Notes: generated from the sequence alone by a model not told the origin. A DNA stretch of 64,000 nt from Adiantum capillus-veneris (GCA_014529385.2 CM043968.1:7327648-7391647); one strand, 5' to 3'; numbered from the stretch's first letter, positions 1 to 11,955 are shown. Made by a program: numbers and translations.

Positions 1-368
1 CTCATAAAAATGTGATTGATGGTTGCGAGATGCACACCCACAAGTACCTCACTTTATAGGATAGCAACAACGGGTCATGAAAAGGTGCTCGACGCTTGTG
101 CAAGATGTCACTATCAAGCACGTTACTTTTTTGGTGACAAAATGATAATTTCACCAAAATGGTTTTCATGGACATTTTCAAAAATGAGGAAAAGGGCTTT
201 TTCTACGTAACGTTAGCCTTCTTCCTATTGGTTGAGGAGCATTCTCTCACTAGAGCTAAAAGGCCCAATAATGAGTCCATTTCTTTCCTAATGATGCACT
301 AGCTGGGTTTTGATCCATCGAATTGACATTATCTCTGTGGATTGAGCTATGCTACAAGTCCCCAACAT
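1..368 (+). mobile_element. LTR tail of a Ty3/gypsy-like element, truncated by the window edge
   Basis: The stretch ends in AACA directly before a decayed tRNA-Asp-type primer site. Its last 70 bases resemble the stretch before the second such site near 3,448: both contain an ATTGACA-type block, a CTGTGG block and a GCTATGCTA/GCTTTGCTA block. This suggests both are 3' ends of related LTRs. The short open stretch at 16-210 has no recognisable domain and I do not call it a gene. The LTR start lies outside the window. Confidence 0.4.
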
Positions 369-386
369 TGGCATTGTTGTTGCCAA
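369..386 (+). other. Decayed primer-binding site (tRNA-Asp type)
   Basis: The bases TGGCATTGTTGTTGCC resemble the plant tRNA-Asp primer site TGGCGCCGTTGCCGGGG. Most mismatches read as C-to-T or G-to-A changes, the pattern expected from deamination of methylated cytosines in silenced elements. The site marks the junction between an LTR and an internal region that shows no surviving gene. Confidence 0.4.
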
Positions 387-2245
387 GGAGTCGATTGCCT
401 AAGCTAGAGGAGTCATTAGTGTGTGAAAGAGTCCCTAATCACCAAGTAGAAGAGGTTAGGTTTTACGTTAGGTTTTGGTGATGATGAATGATTGATTTAT
501 GATGAGATAGGCTTTAAAGATTGTCTGTATTTTTCACGTTTTCTCTCTTTTTCACTGATTGATCACTATTTTGTGACTAATTTACTAAAAATTTGTGTGC
601 TAAACATGTGTGTATTCCTAATTAGAGGTTTGGACATCACTCTTTTGAAAAAAAATTGCAAAAAGATTATGTGGATTTGAGTGTGTAATTAAAGGATTTT
701 CACTAATTATCCTCTCTTATTACTCACTAATTACTTGTGATTTTATTGTTATGCATGGAGAAATCAAGCATCACGGATGTGTTTAGTTTCCATGGATTTT
801 ATACTACACATAAGTCTTTGATGTTTGGTTATTTATAGGTGAATTACAGTTAAGCGGTTGCTAAATACACATGTGTGTAGCATCATTGGAGTTGAAATTT
901 AATGCAATTCTTGATGTAATTGTGAGTGCACTAACCTACTCATTTGCTGATTTATGTGCAAGTTTTTATTAAAGATTAGGTGCAATTTTATGTGCATTAG
1001 TGTGTGCCTATGTGTAGGAAAAGTGTACACATTTGAGTGCATATGTAAAGCAATTTTGATGCCAATCAATTAATGTGAAGCAATCGAATGTTTGTGGTTG
1101 TTGCATTCATTATGGTATATGGTTTTGAGTATTCAAATAGCATCGTTATGTCGTCAAAATTGCGCTAGAATTATGTGTGTGTAAGCTTGTTAAGTGTGTG
1201 CTAATTGTGCATATTTACACACTTGGTAATTCAATTGAATGAATGAATTAATGACACGTGAAAAAAATCACCAAAAAATAACTTTAAAATAAAATTTTCA
1301 AATAAATAAAAAAATCACTGAAAAAATGATTTTTTTTCAAAAATTACCAAAAATAAAAAATTTAAGAAAAATCCAAATAAAATCATACAAACTCCAAAAA
1401 ATTTACAAAAATCATATAAAATCCTTGTAAAAGTCACTTTTGTATTTGTTTTCCCTTTAAATTGTTATTAAATTTTCTTTTTTTGTTTTATTTATTTCTT
1501 TTTTATTTTTTCATTTATTTGTTTGTTTTTTCTTGCGTTTATTCTTGTTTTCCCAAAAAATAAGAAATCCAAAAACTAAAAAAGGAAAAATAAATTGTAT
1601 TTCTCCCTCTCGGCTTCCCTCATGTGTCCCATATCCCGTACACGCCCCCTCGTTCACGCAATTTACGCACGATTAGGTACACGTAGGTTAGATACGCTCA
1701 TAGAGTTATATTTTGCCTGATTACGTACAATTTGAGCTAGCTCGCACACATAGACCCTGTTCTTACGTGGATTTTTATTTTGGTCTACATTCAGTCAGTT
1801 GACAAGCTTTAGAGCCAATTCACGTGCGTTATTCCATTTTGGCTTGATTTCATAGTAGATTCCACGCTTGACCACATTTGATCCGTGCTTTAGAGATTCG
1901 TTTGTGGCCTTGATATTGAGCAGATTGCGCTACTTAGTAGAGTCCATTCACACACGAGATCTCGACTTGGCCACATGTTTTAACATGATTAGAGCCAAGT
2001 TTGATCCGTTGATTGATTTTTTACCGCGACTTGCGACTTGGGTCAAGAGACCATTTTTAGAGCTTGTCCATACGCAATGACCCCAGATTAGCACCCACCC
2101 TAGCCTTTGATTGCCATTTTACAACCGTAGCTAATGTACTTGATTATTGTCTTTGACACCAGATTTGACCGGACGTAATTTTTGGGCGAGCAATTTCTGG
2201 CAAGCACATTTAAAGAATTGGGCAAGCGGATTCCCAAAAGATCCT

Positions 2246-2248
<3 letters not shown>
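387..2248. other. No gene seen; AT-rich decayed repeat DNA
   Basis: No coding domain is recognisable. About 1,255-1,600 is very AT-rich, first A-rich (repeated CAAAAA/ATAAAA words) and then T-rich. This composition is common in leaders or LTRs of plant Athila/Tat-type elements. The rest has scattered GTGTGTG words and no structure I can assign. Confidence 0.5.

Positions 2249-2328
<80 letters not shown>
2249..2328 (+). repeat. (TC)40 microsatellite
   Basis: An uninterrupted TC dinucleotide run of about 80 bp. The serine/leucine runs it would encode are artefacts of the repeat. Confidence 0.98.
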
Positions 2329-2333
<5 letters not shown>

Positions 2334-2487
2334 TTTCCTCTTTTGTCTGTTTTGGGAGTGCCTCAATGATGTAATTCTATCATGTGGGTGTGACAGAGCT
2401 AATTTATTTGGCTTCATGGTGGATGTAGCTCAAGAAAATTGGAATGCAGTTTGAATTGTTTTCAATGGTGGTGATAAGACCAATACA

Positions 2488-3200
2488 ATGAGCGGTCAAG
2501 AGCGGTCGAGAGTGCAAGCTTCTCAACACACACACAAAGAAATGCGTGAGAAATGGAGGCAAGCACCAACAAAAGAGGCTGCAATAGAAGAGGCTCGTCT
2601 GATACGCCAATGGTGGTGTAACGGTCATTGCACAGACCATAACCTTCCATACACGGATCCATGGCTTAGTTGGTGGGAAATTCGTATTGCACATTGGGGT
2701 GGCATTATGACGTGCGTAGAAAGTAGCTCTAATGGACCAAACACTCCACGCACAAATCTTACGGAGAGCAAGCATGGTAGTTGGTTAGCGGGCGAGTGTT
2801 TTCGTAAATGCATTTCATTATATGATCCATGTACAACCGACCTTGCAAATTCCATCTTACAGAGCACAAAGGCCATTTTATACAGCCATGGAAAACACAT
2901 TGGGAAGGGTGCATCAATAGAGAAGCTTGCGAAACGCCATGAAAATGTCCCAGTCAAGTAATAAGAGCAATGAATGAGGCTATTGAGGGCACTCCAATGT
3001 ATAAACAACCGACTCTATTGACAGGAGATAAGGAGACATCAAGGCAAAAACACAAGCCAAATGAGGTTATCAATGTGGAAGATGATGCATCGCATAGGTC
3101 TGAGTACAACTCAATCACCAAATATCGCATGAAGTGTAGAAGACCACGTAAGACCAACCTCTCTCTCTCTCCAACCAAGCACTCTTGCTATGATCATTAG
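2488..3200 (+). pseudogene. Possible DNA-transposon transposase remnant (C-terminal part)
   Basis: An open stretch of about 157 codons (2,488-2,961) is followed in another frame by a basic, low-complexity tail (2,970-3,200) ending in an RRPRKTN-like stretch. Features seen are a tryptophan-rich segment (WLSWWEIR, then HWGG) followed by TNLTESKHGSW and an alpha-helical stretch. The spacing of a WW segment before a TN..E..H motif recalls the C-terminal catalytic region of several DDE-type transposases, in which the glutamate is catalytic. The assignment is from memory and uncertain. There is no N-terminal catalytic region, and the 3' end runs into an LTR fragment at about 3,163, so this would be a dead copy. 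It could instead be a chance open frame. Confidence 0.35.
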
Positions 3201-3276
3201 GAATCTCTCTTAATGAAATGCTCACTATGTCTATGTAATTTCCGCTACACATAAGTAATTACCCATGAAATGTTAC
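3163..3276 (+). mobile_element. LTR 3' end related to families B and X
   Basis: Read on the + strand, this segment matches the reverse complement of the start of the B LTR at 11,961 over about 115 bp. It shares the ACTCTTGCTAT, TTAATGAAATGCTCACTATG and TTTCCGCTACACA blocks and ends in AAATGTTACA. It is therefore the 3' end of a family LTR in + orientation. The TGGTATCAGAGC primer site expected next is absent, so the fragment is cut off here. Confidence 0.8.
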
Positions 3277-3447
3277 ACTGTGATAGGTAGAAACCACTTA
3301 GACTTGGGTTTTTTGAGAGATTAGCTATCTCTTGTAGCCTCCATGCACTTGTCGGGTCAGCTACGTCCCATGGATTGACAACTTTTATGTCTGTGGTTCT
3401 TGCTTTGCTAGCATTGATATAGTGAGGCTTGGCAATCGGCCAACATT
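3277..3447 (+). mobile_element. 3' part of the 5' LTR of element A
   Basis: This stretch ends in CCAACA directly before the primer-site-like sequence at 3,448 and resembles the equivalent stretch before 369. The LTR start cannot be placed, because the B/X-type LTR fragment abuts it upstream. Confidence 0.4.
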
Positions 3448-3465
3448 TGGCGTTGTTGCTGCTGA
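3448..3465 (+). other. Decayed primer-binding site of element A (tRNA-Asp type)
   Basis: TGGCGTTGTTGCTGCTG is close to the plant tRNA-Asp primer site TGGCGCCGTTGCCGGGG, with mainly C-to-T differences. It lies upstream of the A leader and gag on the same strand, as expected for the 5' end of the internal region. Confidence 0.55.
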
Positions 3466-3833
3466 GGGCGAGGCAACCTAGACTAGAGAAAAACCCAAAG
3501 CATTCACTTAAAGTTCCATTATTTTCTCTAGTTTTGGCAAGAGTAACACATTTTTTTACTTTATCACACGTCTGAGAGGTGCTTGAGCGTAGGGATACTT
3601 GGTAAGGAACTTGGGAGCTTTACTTAGTAGGACAGACTAGGTAGAGGGTCCTTGAGACGAGCTAGTGGTCGATAAGGGCATCACCTAAGTAGAGAGTAGG
3701 GATTTCAAAGTGAAGGTTGAAGTTTTCACTTTCTCTACTATTTTTTCATGTTTAGTAGGAGTGGGTAAGTAAAAAACCATCAGGATTGCATCTGATTTGA
3801 GGTGCACTAGGAAAACCATAAATAATGTCAGAT

Positions 3834-4585
3834 CTATCTTAGACGCACTCAAGATAGACATGGGGTTTCTGAGATTGATATATTGACAAATTGGACTTGC
3901 AAGGTGGTAGACCAACTTGAGTAGACTAATCCTTTTGATTTTGAAAACATTTGGATCACTAAAACACTTGGTCAAGCCCAAAATTAAAAAAAACCGCAGT
4001 CTTCATAGAAAATTAACAAGGAAATTCAAATTTGGCTAAAATTTGAAACCAAGGTGTGTATAAATCCTAAAACTTGTGGGAAAATCAATCTGTGAAATAA
4101 AAATTAAAAAATGTCAAAATCTGGCAGAGTTTTATCTTAGGCACACCGAAGATAGAAGTCTCTCAAGAGAGAGTATTTTGCCAAAATTTCACTCACAGGG
4201 TTTATTTAGACCATAATACAGCTCCTAAGGAAGTTTCAACAAATTTGGAGCTAGGCAAGGATAAAAACACCAAGATAACCGGAAAACTTGACTACGGGAT
4301 CAAAAAGGGTGGCAAAACACTGGCAAATTGTCCAGACTTTGTGAAACTCATTGTACAAGCTTATAATCACATGTAGAAACCAACCTAAGTCACATTGGGC
4401 AAAAAAAAGTTGAAACAATGAAGATTTATCTTAGGCGTGCCAAAGATAAGTCTCTCACCAAAAAGACAATTTTATGATTTTGGCACTAGGGTTATCTTGG
4501 TAAGGTTGTGGGCACTCCATCTATGTGATAAAAGTTGAAATTACCTCCATATATAGGTGCAACCATCTCAGGCACGCCCAAGACA
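3834..4585 (+). repeat. Four copies of a short hairpin motif in the element A leader
   Basis: Copies lie at 3,834-3,857, 4,133-4,154, 4,426-4,449 and 4,564-4,585. Each is a TATCTT-type arm, a 10-base loop (AGACGCACTC, AGGCACACCG, AGGCGTGCCA, AGGCACGCCC) and an AAGATA-type arm. The first and third have perfect 7-bp stems, the second 6 bp, and the fourth is mutated (CATCTC/AAGACA). The first three are spaced by about 295 bases, suggesting decayed tandem units within the untranslated leader. The function is unknown. Confidence 0.75.
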
Positions 4586-4795
4586 GCCAGAGAAAAATAT
4601 TATTGCATCCAGTGAAGAATTGTGTGACATTTAGTGACTTCAGAATGACAATTGTGGAATCACATACGGTTTGAAATGTTGATGTGCAAGGAATTATGAC
4701 TTTGCAAAAAAGGCAAGACTAGGTAGGAGTGGAAGCACTATGTCTAAAACCAAGGACAAATTTCCGGGTTTGAAGTATCTATTCAATTAAGTTGT

Positions 4796-7200
4796 GTGAG
4801 CCCATATATGAACTTCAGGTCTAGTAGAGTTTTGGGAAACTTAGGTATCTTCGAAGAGAGTAGGAGTACATCGTCCATGGAAGAGAGTGTAAACCAAGGG
4901 AGACCATTGGAAACTATTGCGGGAGAAGTGCCTAACACTTATTCCGACTCAAGCTCCAAGATGTCTTCCTTTTCAATTCAATCAAGAGGTGGGACCTCTC
5001 TCAAGTTCAAGCATATCTTGACCTGTTTCAAAAACAACAAGTACGAGGCCCAAATTTACTTAGATCCTAAAGAGGAGTTTGTAGTGAAGATAGATGACCA
5101 TACTGTTGAGTTTGAAGAGGAAGTTAGGGCAAACAAACAAGACAACTTCTATATGAACCGAAATGGGCTGCAGTGCAATACATCAAGATATAGGATGCAG
5201 ATTCAGTAGACAAATGAGGATTGGAGGTTGATATCCTAACTCCTAGTAAGATTGTGAAAGAAGAACCTCATGTACTTGAATTTTAAGGATATGACTTGAT
5301 AGATACCAAACCTTTGAAATGCATACCCGTAGACAATCCTAGGCTTGGAGTCTATTATTGGGAAGCCAACAATGTCACAGATCTGATATGGACTACCCAT
5401 GCCAAACCAAGACAATTGACACCCTTGAAGATAGTGTATATTTTCAAGATCAAGGAGAAGGGCTTAACAGAACTACCGGTCCATCTCTTTAGGGATTGTT
5501 ATTAACAATGATATTGTTATGATGATTCCAAAGGAGATTGAGCTAACTAAATACCAAAGACATTCAATTCGAGAAGTGATTACGAGGATAGTACATGAAG
5601 CTGAACAGAATGCAGGCCCAAATGATAGAGCCTATGATAGCATGTTCAATCAAAGATGAAGCACAGCTAGGGGCAACCACCTCAATGATGGAACCAAGGG
5701 AAGGTATTCTAAAACTACTTACAACAAGGTAAGAATGGGTGACACTAGGACAAGGAGAGGTCCACATCAGTCACATCTACCAAACAGTTGGCTTGAAGGT
5801 TTAATGGGAAAAACACCGGCTAGAAGGGACAGAGTGGGTGCTAGGCATAACCGTATATTTAGACCGGTAGACTTTCAAAAATGGGTCAAAAAATACGGCA
5901 GGCTCAAGGATTCATATGACCATTTAGCAAGCTTCAGAAAGGTTTTGAGTGTTGAGCGCAAAACCGACTTCCATACATAATTTGAGGGATTTGGTATGAC
6001 CTTAGAGGGCAAAGCTTTAACTTGGTTCTAGACCATACCTCCTAGGTCAGTAACTAATTTACCAACTTTGACAATGAGGTTTGCTACTACTTGCTCAAAA
6101 ATGGGAATCAAGCATAGTACAGTAGCTCAAATATACAATTTCAAACAAAAACAAGGAGAAACTATCAAAGATAATGTGAGTCAAATGAGACAATATATAG
6201 ACAAATGTCCAGAGTTGGAGATTCCAACCGTGGAAAGACTTGTCATACTGTTTTTAGAGGGATTACTAAACAAATATTTGTGTACTATTTTGTATAGCAA
6301 GAAACACATGACTTGGGAAGCATGCAGCTTGGATGCAATCAACTTGAGTGATACTTGCGAGATCTTCAATGAGGAGAGCAATGCTAAAGATACACAGAGT
6401 GAGAGAACTGCATCCACCATGCCAGCACAGGTAGGAGAATCTATTGCAGCTCCTGCCAATGCTTTAGAGGACATGCTTAAACGCAGGAATGATATGATGA
6501 ACAACATGAACTCCTGATTCCTATGAGAGGTCCGGTATAAGGGCTAGATCAGGGACAACCTATGGTACATCAAAGACAACTAAAATGGTGCACCATTGAA
6601 GGAAAATGGACAAATTATGAGACAAACAAGTGCTACTACAAGCCCAAATATGATGGCAATGTCAAGTATGTGCCAATGAGGCCACAAAGACAACCCATGT
6701 ATAGATACCCACCAAATGTGGCACCAATGCAAAGATCTCCTATAAATATGGAGAGACCACAACCAGTATTAGACCAACATACACCACTCCCAGGGAATAA
6801 TTCTATATCAGTCAAGTATATGTTTCCTAAGGGACAAGTGGATGAGCAAGCTCTAGTACCCGTTACTCCATACCCTAAAACAAGTTCAGTAACAATGGGG
6901 ATAGAAGAAGAGTGGTATAAGCAATTGACTCTAGTCCTTGTAGAGCCAATGGATCAAGAACCTACATATATGACATTTGTTTACTTCATTGTAAACCAGA
7001 GAGCTAGACTACCTATGATCAAACCAATGCCCAAACAAAAAACTGGAAATTGCCATAATTGTGGAGCGGTGGAAAAATGACTGTCCTGAACTAGATAAGA
7101 ATGCAAGACCTATAGAGGCATATTGTGGAGCATGTGGATGTAAGGGTTTCCTGAAGACTACCCTAGGAATCTAGCAAACAAAGGGAAGACCACCATAAAT
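4796..7200 (+). pseudogene. gag: gag of Ty3/gypsy element A, broken
   Basis: Capsid-like coding sequence interrupted by stops and frameshifts. From about 5,860 the frame reads FRPVDFQKWVKKYG, then a FEGFGMTLEGKALTWF block broken by a TAG near 6,030. A retrotransposon-gag block follows (MRFATTCSKMGIKHSTVAQ to about 6,370) and a methionine- and proline-rich linker. A zinc-knuckle-like NCHNCG lies near 7,050 and is frame-broken afterwards. Near 7,250 a VVTRAQAKG-like stretch, typical of the gag-protease boundary in plant Ty3/gypsy elements, is also frame-broken. Gag would package the element RNA. The N-terminal part (4,796-5,210) follows the hairpin-bearing leader. The lineage is probably Athila/Tat-like from the primer site, but this is not proven. 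Confidence 0.8.
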
Positions 7201-8279
7201 GTAGTTCAAGTCATGCAAAGTAGTTCAACAGAAGGGGAACCTACAATTCTAGTTTGAGTAGTGACTAGAGCACAAGCCAAAGGGAATAGATAGAAAAATG
7301 CAAGTGGATCTGACAAATCCAAAAAGTCCAAAAAAGTAAGATGCAAACGATACAAACTCAAGAGACAAAAACTATGAAAGAAGATTGAAGGAAAGATACA
7401 GAAGGAGGTAGAGAAAAAGATGCAAACTCTTTCAATAGACTTTAAGAAACCTGAAACAAAATTAGTTGGATCAGTATTAGTCGATAAAATTTACAAACCA
7501 ATCAACACAGCCTTGGAAGCTTTCCAAGCTGGATTGAAAGTCGGTCAAACATTGGAAACCAAATGGAAAAACTATCCAACACCTGATATGGAAGTAGCTA
7601 AATTAGAAACATGGTGAAATCATGCAAACCATGTTAGAAAAACAGAAATCTTGGTTGAAAATCATAAGAAAATAAGTGAAACTTGAGACCAAAACTAGTA
7701 GAGAAAAAATTCAAGAAAAGGGTGAGTTGGAAACCTTAGAAAAACAATGACACACAATCACCTAAACTGATAGTTCTTGATAGTGAGAAAGGATGGGACG
7801 AAGTGCCAATAATAGAAGAAGATTGGTCAAGCCACATGTGGGAACAAGTTAGGGAAGCAAAAGACGAGAGCTTGACTTTGAAATCAGCAACAATTGAAGA
7901 AGTTTGGCTAGATAGACCACCCATGGAACTAGATTGGGGTTTAGAGCAGTCGGGCTCTACAAAAGATGGAACGCTGGGACGCTGCCTTCTTACCTAGGTG
8001 AGAATGAAGAGACATCGATGGTCTACAAAACAACAAAACTAAATAGGCCAAAACAAACTTTGGATCTAGCTGCAATCCATTACTATTTCAACACAAATTC
8101 AATGCATAATCACTTTGGGTGAGCTACTAAAGTTAAGACCACACATGAGGGAAGATTTGCAAACTACCATGGTAAACATGGGATTAAAGGGAGCATCTCA
8201 AATCAACCTTGAAAAATTGTAAAATGGGGAAACACAGACTAAACTTGTCAATTCAGTTTGCCCATGAACAAGGTAGGAG

Positions 8280-8640
8280 ACTACTGTGAGGGGAACAAGG
8301 GAAACACTACCCTTCTAGTATAGTACAATGATATAACAATGATGGCTATTTTGGATAGTGGAGTAGGCATTGCCATAGCAACCAAACCTATCTGAGAAGC
8401 CTAGGGAAAGCTAGCAATCACAAAAATGAGGATGAAATTGCAATTGGCAGATGGACACATAGAGAAATAAATGGGATTACTAGAGAATGTTATAGTCAAC
8501 TCTTGTGGGATCCAATACCAACATACTTTTGCCATTGTAGATTTTGGAAAGAAACTCAACTATAAAATCATCTTGGAAAGACCGTTCATGAGACAGATAC
8601 AATGAGTCCAAAATTGGGCCAATTATTATCTCTACTTGAA
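8280..8640 (+). pseudogene. pol: Protease domain of element A, broken
   Basis: Translation with frame changes gives AILDSGVGIAIATKPIWEA, which contains the aspartic protease DSG active-site triad and the downstream helix typical of Ty3/gypsy proteases. A LQLADGHIEK-like flap region and an ERPFMRQ segment follow. Stops occur inside the domain (for example near 8,391 and 8,470). The roughly 1 kb between gag and this domain (7,200-8,280) contains lysine-rich, frame-broken sequence with no domain I can name. Confidence 0.65.
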
Positions 8641-9599
8641 ACAAGTAGGGGGTGATTACTCAAGTGAACTTGAAAGACCATCCTTACAAGGATGTCTTTA
8701 GGACAACTATACATGAATTATACTTTGAAATCCCAGTAAAGACTAAACTATCATCATGGATACATAAAGAAGCTCCAATTTGGATGTGTGGGGCTTCTAA
8801 ATAGAGTAGTTTATGAAGGGAAGAATGCATTTGAGAAAGAGAAGGCAATGATGCAAGTTACATGCCTAAACCATTCCCTAAACATTTGTACGAACTTTTG
8901 AATGGACCAAGATTCTGGCCACAATGGATGTGTGTATTAATGAATCTACACCTATGCATTTTTGTGATGAGGAGGGTTATGATATAATCCATACCCAAAT
9001 GGTATTCATTGAAATGATTGAGGATCAACAAGTCTTCTTTGATCACTACTATGATGCCATGGACAAGTTGGAGAATAAACAAATACCACGTAGGAATCAT
9101 ACTCAAAAAAAAGAGCACGTAAGAGCCAAACTTCTACTCAAGGGAGAAGAAGAAAAGTTTTTTGAGTTTCCCAACCAACATCGAAGATGCCAACAAATAT
9201 ATCGCAAGAAATGGGACAATAACTTAAGAAAGAAAAGTGCAAAACCTGCAGTAGAAAAAAAACTCAATTCTTTGATGAAAGTAGATGCAACAGGCTGCAT
9301 AAAGGACAAGATAACTGGAAGATCTCCAGAAACAAAGCATTCAGAGCAACAAAAACAAATGAAACCAAAGTCGTGCAAGCGTGATAAGACCAAATTAAAA
9401 TAACCTCTGGTGACTAAAAATGAACATAACCCAAAATACAAAGAGCTAAAACGGACTTTGAAGGAAGTGTGGACCATGAAGATAGAATCAAATAGTGACA
9501 AGCCAAGAAATATCAATTTTTCATCTCATTATAAAAAAAAACTTTGCAAGATCACAGGATCATTGTTGAGCAACCCTTATGATAACCAAAAGAGCTAGG
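8641..9599 (+). pseudogene. Protease-RT spacer of element A
   Basis: A decayed linker. The longest open part (8,924-9,403) encodes an acidic then strongly lysine/arginine-rich segment (KKEHVRAKLLLKGEEEKFFE and onward) with no recognised fold. Its position between protease and RT on the same strand makes it part of the A polyprotein rather than a separate gene. Confidence 0.4.
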
Positions 9600-9935
9600 A
9601 AAATCCTATGAAGGGATTGAAGATGCTAAGCAAATTGACCTTGCAGAGCTTGGAGAAGAGTCAAGACCTGCATACATAGCTACAAATTTGTCACAAGAGA
9701 AAGAAGATATTCTCATAAGAATGTTAAAGGAATATAGGGATGTCTTTTCATGGTCTTAAAAATATCTTAAGGGGATGGATCCTGCAATATTCCAACACAC
9801 AATTCCCATGAGAGATGATGCTAAGCCGAGTAGACAAAGACCATATACCTATAATGAGACATTTGCCAAAAAGATCAAGGAAGAGATTGAGAAACTCAAA
9901 GAGGCTAAATTCGTCTATGAAATAGAACATGAGGT
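9600..9935 (+). pseudogene. pol: N-terminal end of the element A reverse transcriptase
   Basis: The frame reads RMLKEYRDVFSWS, then KGMDPAIFQHTIPM, then a SRQRPYTYNETFAKKIKEE block and a KLKEAKFVYEIEHE segment. This is the N-terminal entry to Ty3/gypsy RT (DVFAWS ... KGI.P.I..H.I ... R.Y......I..E...L...GFI.). A stop follows FSWS near 9,759. The catalytic palm (motifs A to D), the RNase H and most of the integrase are missing: about 35 codons after this point the frame becomes integrase sequence. Confidence 0.75.
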
Positions 9936-10560
9936 GATAGAACACTTGTTAAATGAGTTCTTGGTAATCCATAACAAATCCGCACCCCATCATCCCAAGC
10001 AAATGGTCAAGCAAAACATACAAATAAGATCTTAACTTTGGTGCTAACCAAAGTTGTTAGTTCAGGTAGAACAGAGTGGGAAATGCATCTTCATTCAGTC
10101 TTGTGGGCATATCAAGTTTCATTCAAAACAACATTGAACGCAACTCTTTTTAAATTGCTCTATGAATTGGATGCAATATTTCCAATGGAGTTCTTATTAC
10201 CCACTCTCAAAGTTGCACGCGAGTTAAAATGGAACGGGCACGAGTTGTCAGGATGACTCAAGGACTAAGAACAACTAGCTAAACAAAATTTAGCATCCAT
10301 TGCCCATATATATGCACAAAAATGAAAACAAAATAATTTTTTGACTCGCATTTGTTGAATAAAGATTTCAGACCAGGGGATTTGGTTCTAATAAACTCCT
10401 TGAAACAACATATATCCAAGTTCAAGAAAAAAGGACATGGTCTTTTTATCATTGACGATGTTTCATCACGTGGTGCTATCAAACTAGCTACCATAGAGGG
10501 GAAATCATGGAAAATTAATTGAGTGGATGTCCACTCCGCAAATACAACTTTCCCTTGACT
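9936..10560 (+). pseudogene. pol: C-terminal part of the element A integrase, joined directly to RT
   Basis: Translation runs EFLVIHNKSAPHHPKQM, the region before the third catalytic residue in Ty3/gypsy integrases (normally S.PYHPQANGQ.E). It is followed in another frame by TKVVSSGRTEWEMHLHSVLWAY, then FKLLYELDAIFPMEF and RPGDLVLINS. The end (about 10,470-10,555) resembles the integrase C-terminal small barrel (GAIKLATIEGKSWKINW). The glutamate region is degraded. Everything from RT motif A to the integrase core is deleted relative to a standard pol. Confidence 0.75.
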
Positions 10561-11955
10561 AATGATCTTTTGCAAAGAATGCATGCAGCAAAGGGAAGAA
10601 AGCTTAAATGGCAGCAGGTAATCAACAAAGCCCAAGAGAAACGCGCATCCATGTTCTAAAGTGGAAAGCCACAAGAAAACTGATTCCTAAGCTATGCCAC
10701 TCCATACTCTGCAAATTCAACCCCTGGCCTAATGAGGTCAAAACTGATGACGTTTGGCTGGATGGTATTGACATGCGCATCACAGTGAATTTGAAAGAGG
10801 ATTACAAAGTCAAGGCTTTAGCAAATACAAGAGTGTGAGTCAATGCAGTCAACTATTCTACTTATTGCAAATCAACTACTCAACCACTTGAGTATTGTCG
10901 AACGACTGTCAAGGGTTGCAACAAAAAAGTCACTCCAACTCTAGAGAAAATCCTCTTGATGAAGAAAGAGTAGAGTGGCTATTCTCAACATTAAGCCAAC
11001 ACACCAAGTTTGAAGACAATGCAGCAACAAAAAAATATTTTATCAGCTTAAATAATATCAAATTACAATTTTGACCAAGTTACAAGTATGTCCGTATATG
11101 ATGGAGGACGCTTATGGAACATCCATGATACATTCAAGGCATAATAACTCAAAAGTGAGATAGAAAAATAGAAGCAAAACTATGAACTCTTACATGGGAT
11201 CATAAAACTAGCTTTAGTTCAATATATAGGTTCTAAAATTTACCCTTGTTCTAGGTAGGAGGGCAACCGAGTTTGAAGAAATTTGAAGGGGTTGCATTTG
11301 AAGATGACATATTTTTATGAGTTCAGGCTTCAAATGTTTGGCCATCAAGAAACTTTGCACTTGCAATCCCCAATAAGGGAAGACAAGAGGCAACGTGTAA
11401 CAATCGCAAGTTTTGCAGCCATGGGTGTAGAGGAAGCACTTGTAGATGCAACACTTTCAAATTTTAAACAACCTGTCATCTTGAAAAATGGAAGGGAAGG
11501 GGTCTCACTTGTAGGAGCAAAGAATTCGTATAGATGGCAAGATACCATCTTCTTTATCTTAACATGATTCTATGAGGTAGGGTCACAAGAGATGTCTTGC
11601 AATCGGTTGTTGCAATTCCCAAGGGGGAAAATATATAGCTTGATCTGGAGGAAAATCATGGCCACTATTGAGCACCATATATTCAATATACTTGGCTCCA
11701 CAAAAACATTTGGTAGTATGGAGATCTCTATTTGCACCTCTATTGACACAAGGTTTGGAGATGTAAAGGCTATATGCTGAGTTTTTCTATGACTCTCTTT
11801 GCTCCAATGTTAAGAGTAGCAAAACTTTGCAAGATAGGGTCAATGCTTCCCCCCATGTCTTTTGGCTTGCCCAAATTATACAATATCATCAATACTTCTT
11901 TATCAAGAGGAGGGTAGGAGCGAGAAGCTTCAATTGGGGGTCTTTGCCTCTTGTG
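10561..11955. other. No gene recognised; probable 3' remainder of element A
   Basis: Short open stretches at 10,608-10,838 and 11,283-11,567 encode no motif I know. Given its position after the A integrase and before the B insertion at 11,961, the stretch is probably A 3' untranslated or LTR sequence that B inserted next to or into. No clear polypurine tract or TG...CA boundary was found. Confidence 0.4.

Noticed and set aside
2147-2454. Open frames with LSLSLS or HTHTHT peptides
   Set aside because: These are translations of CT, GA and GT microsatellites; the same happens at 12.5, 19.8, 32.6, 38.1, 49.3, 55.6 and 58.0 kb.
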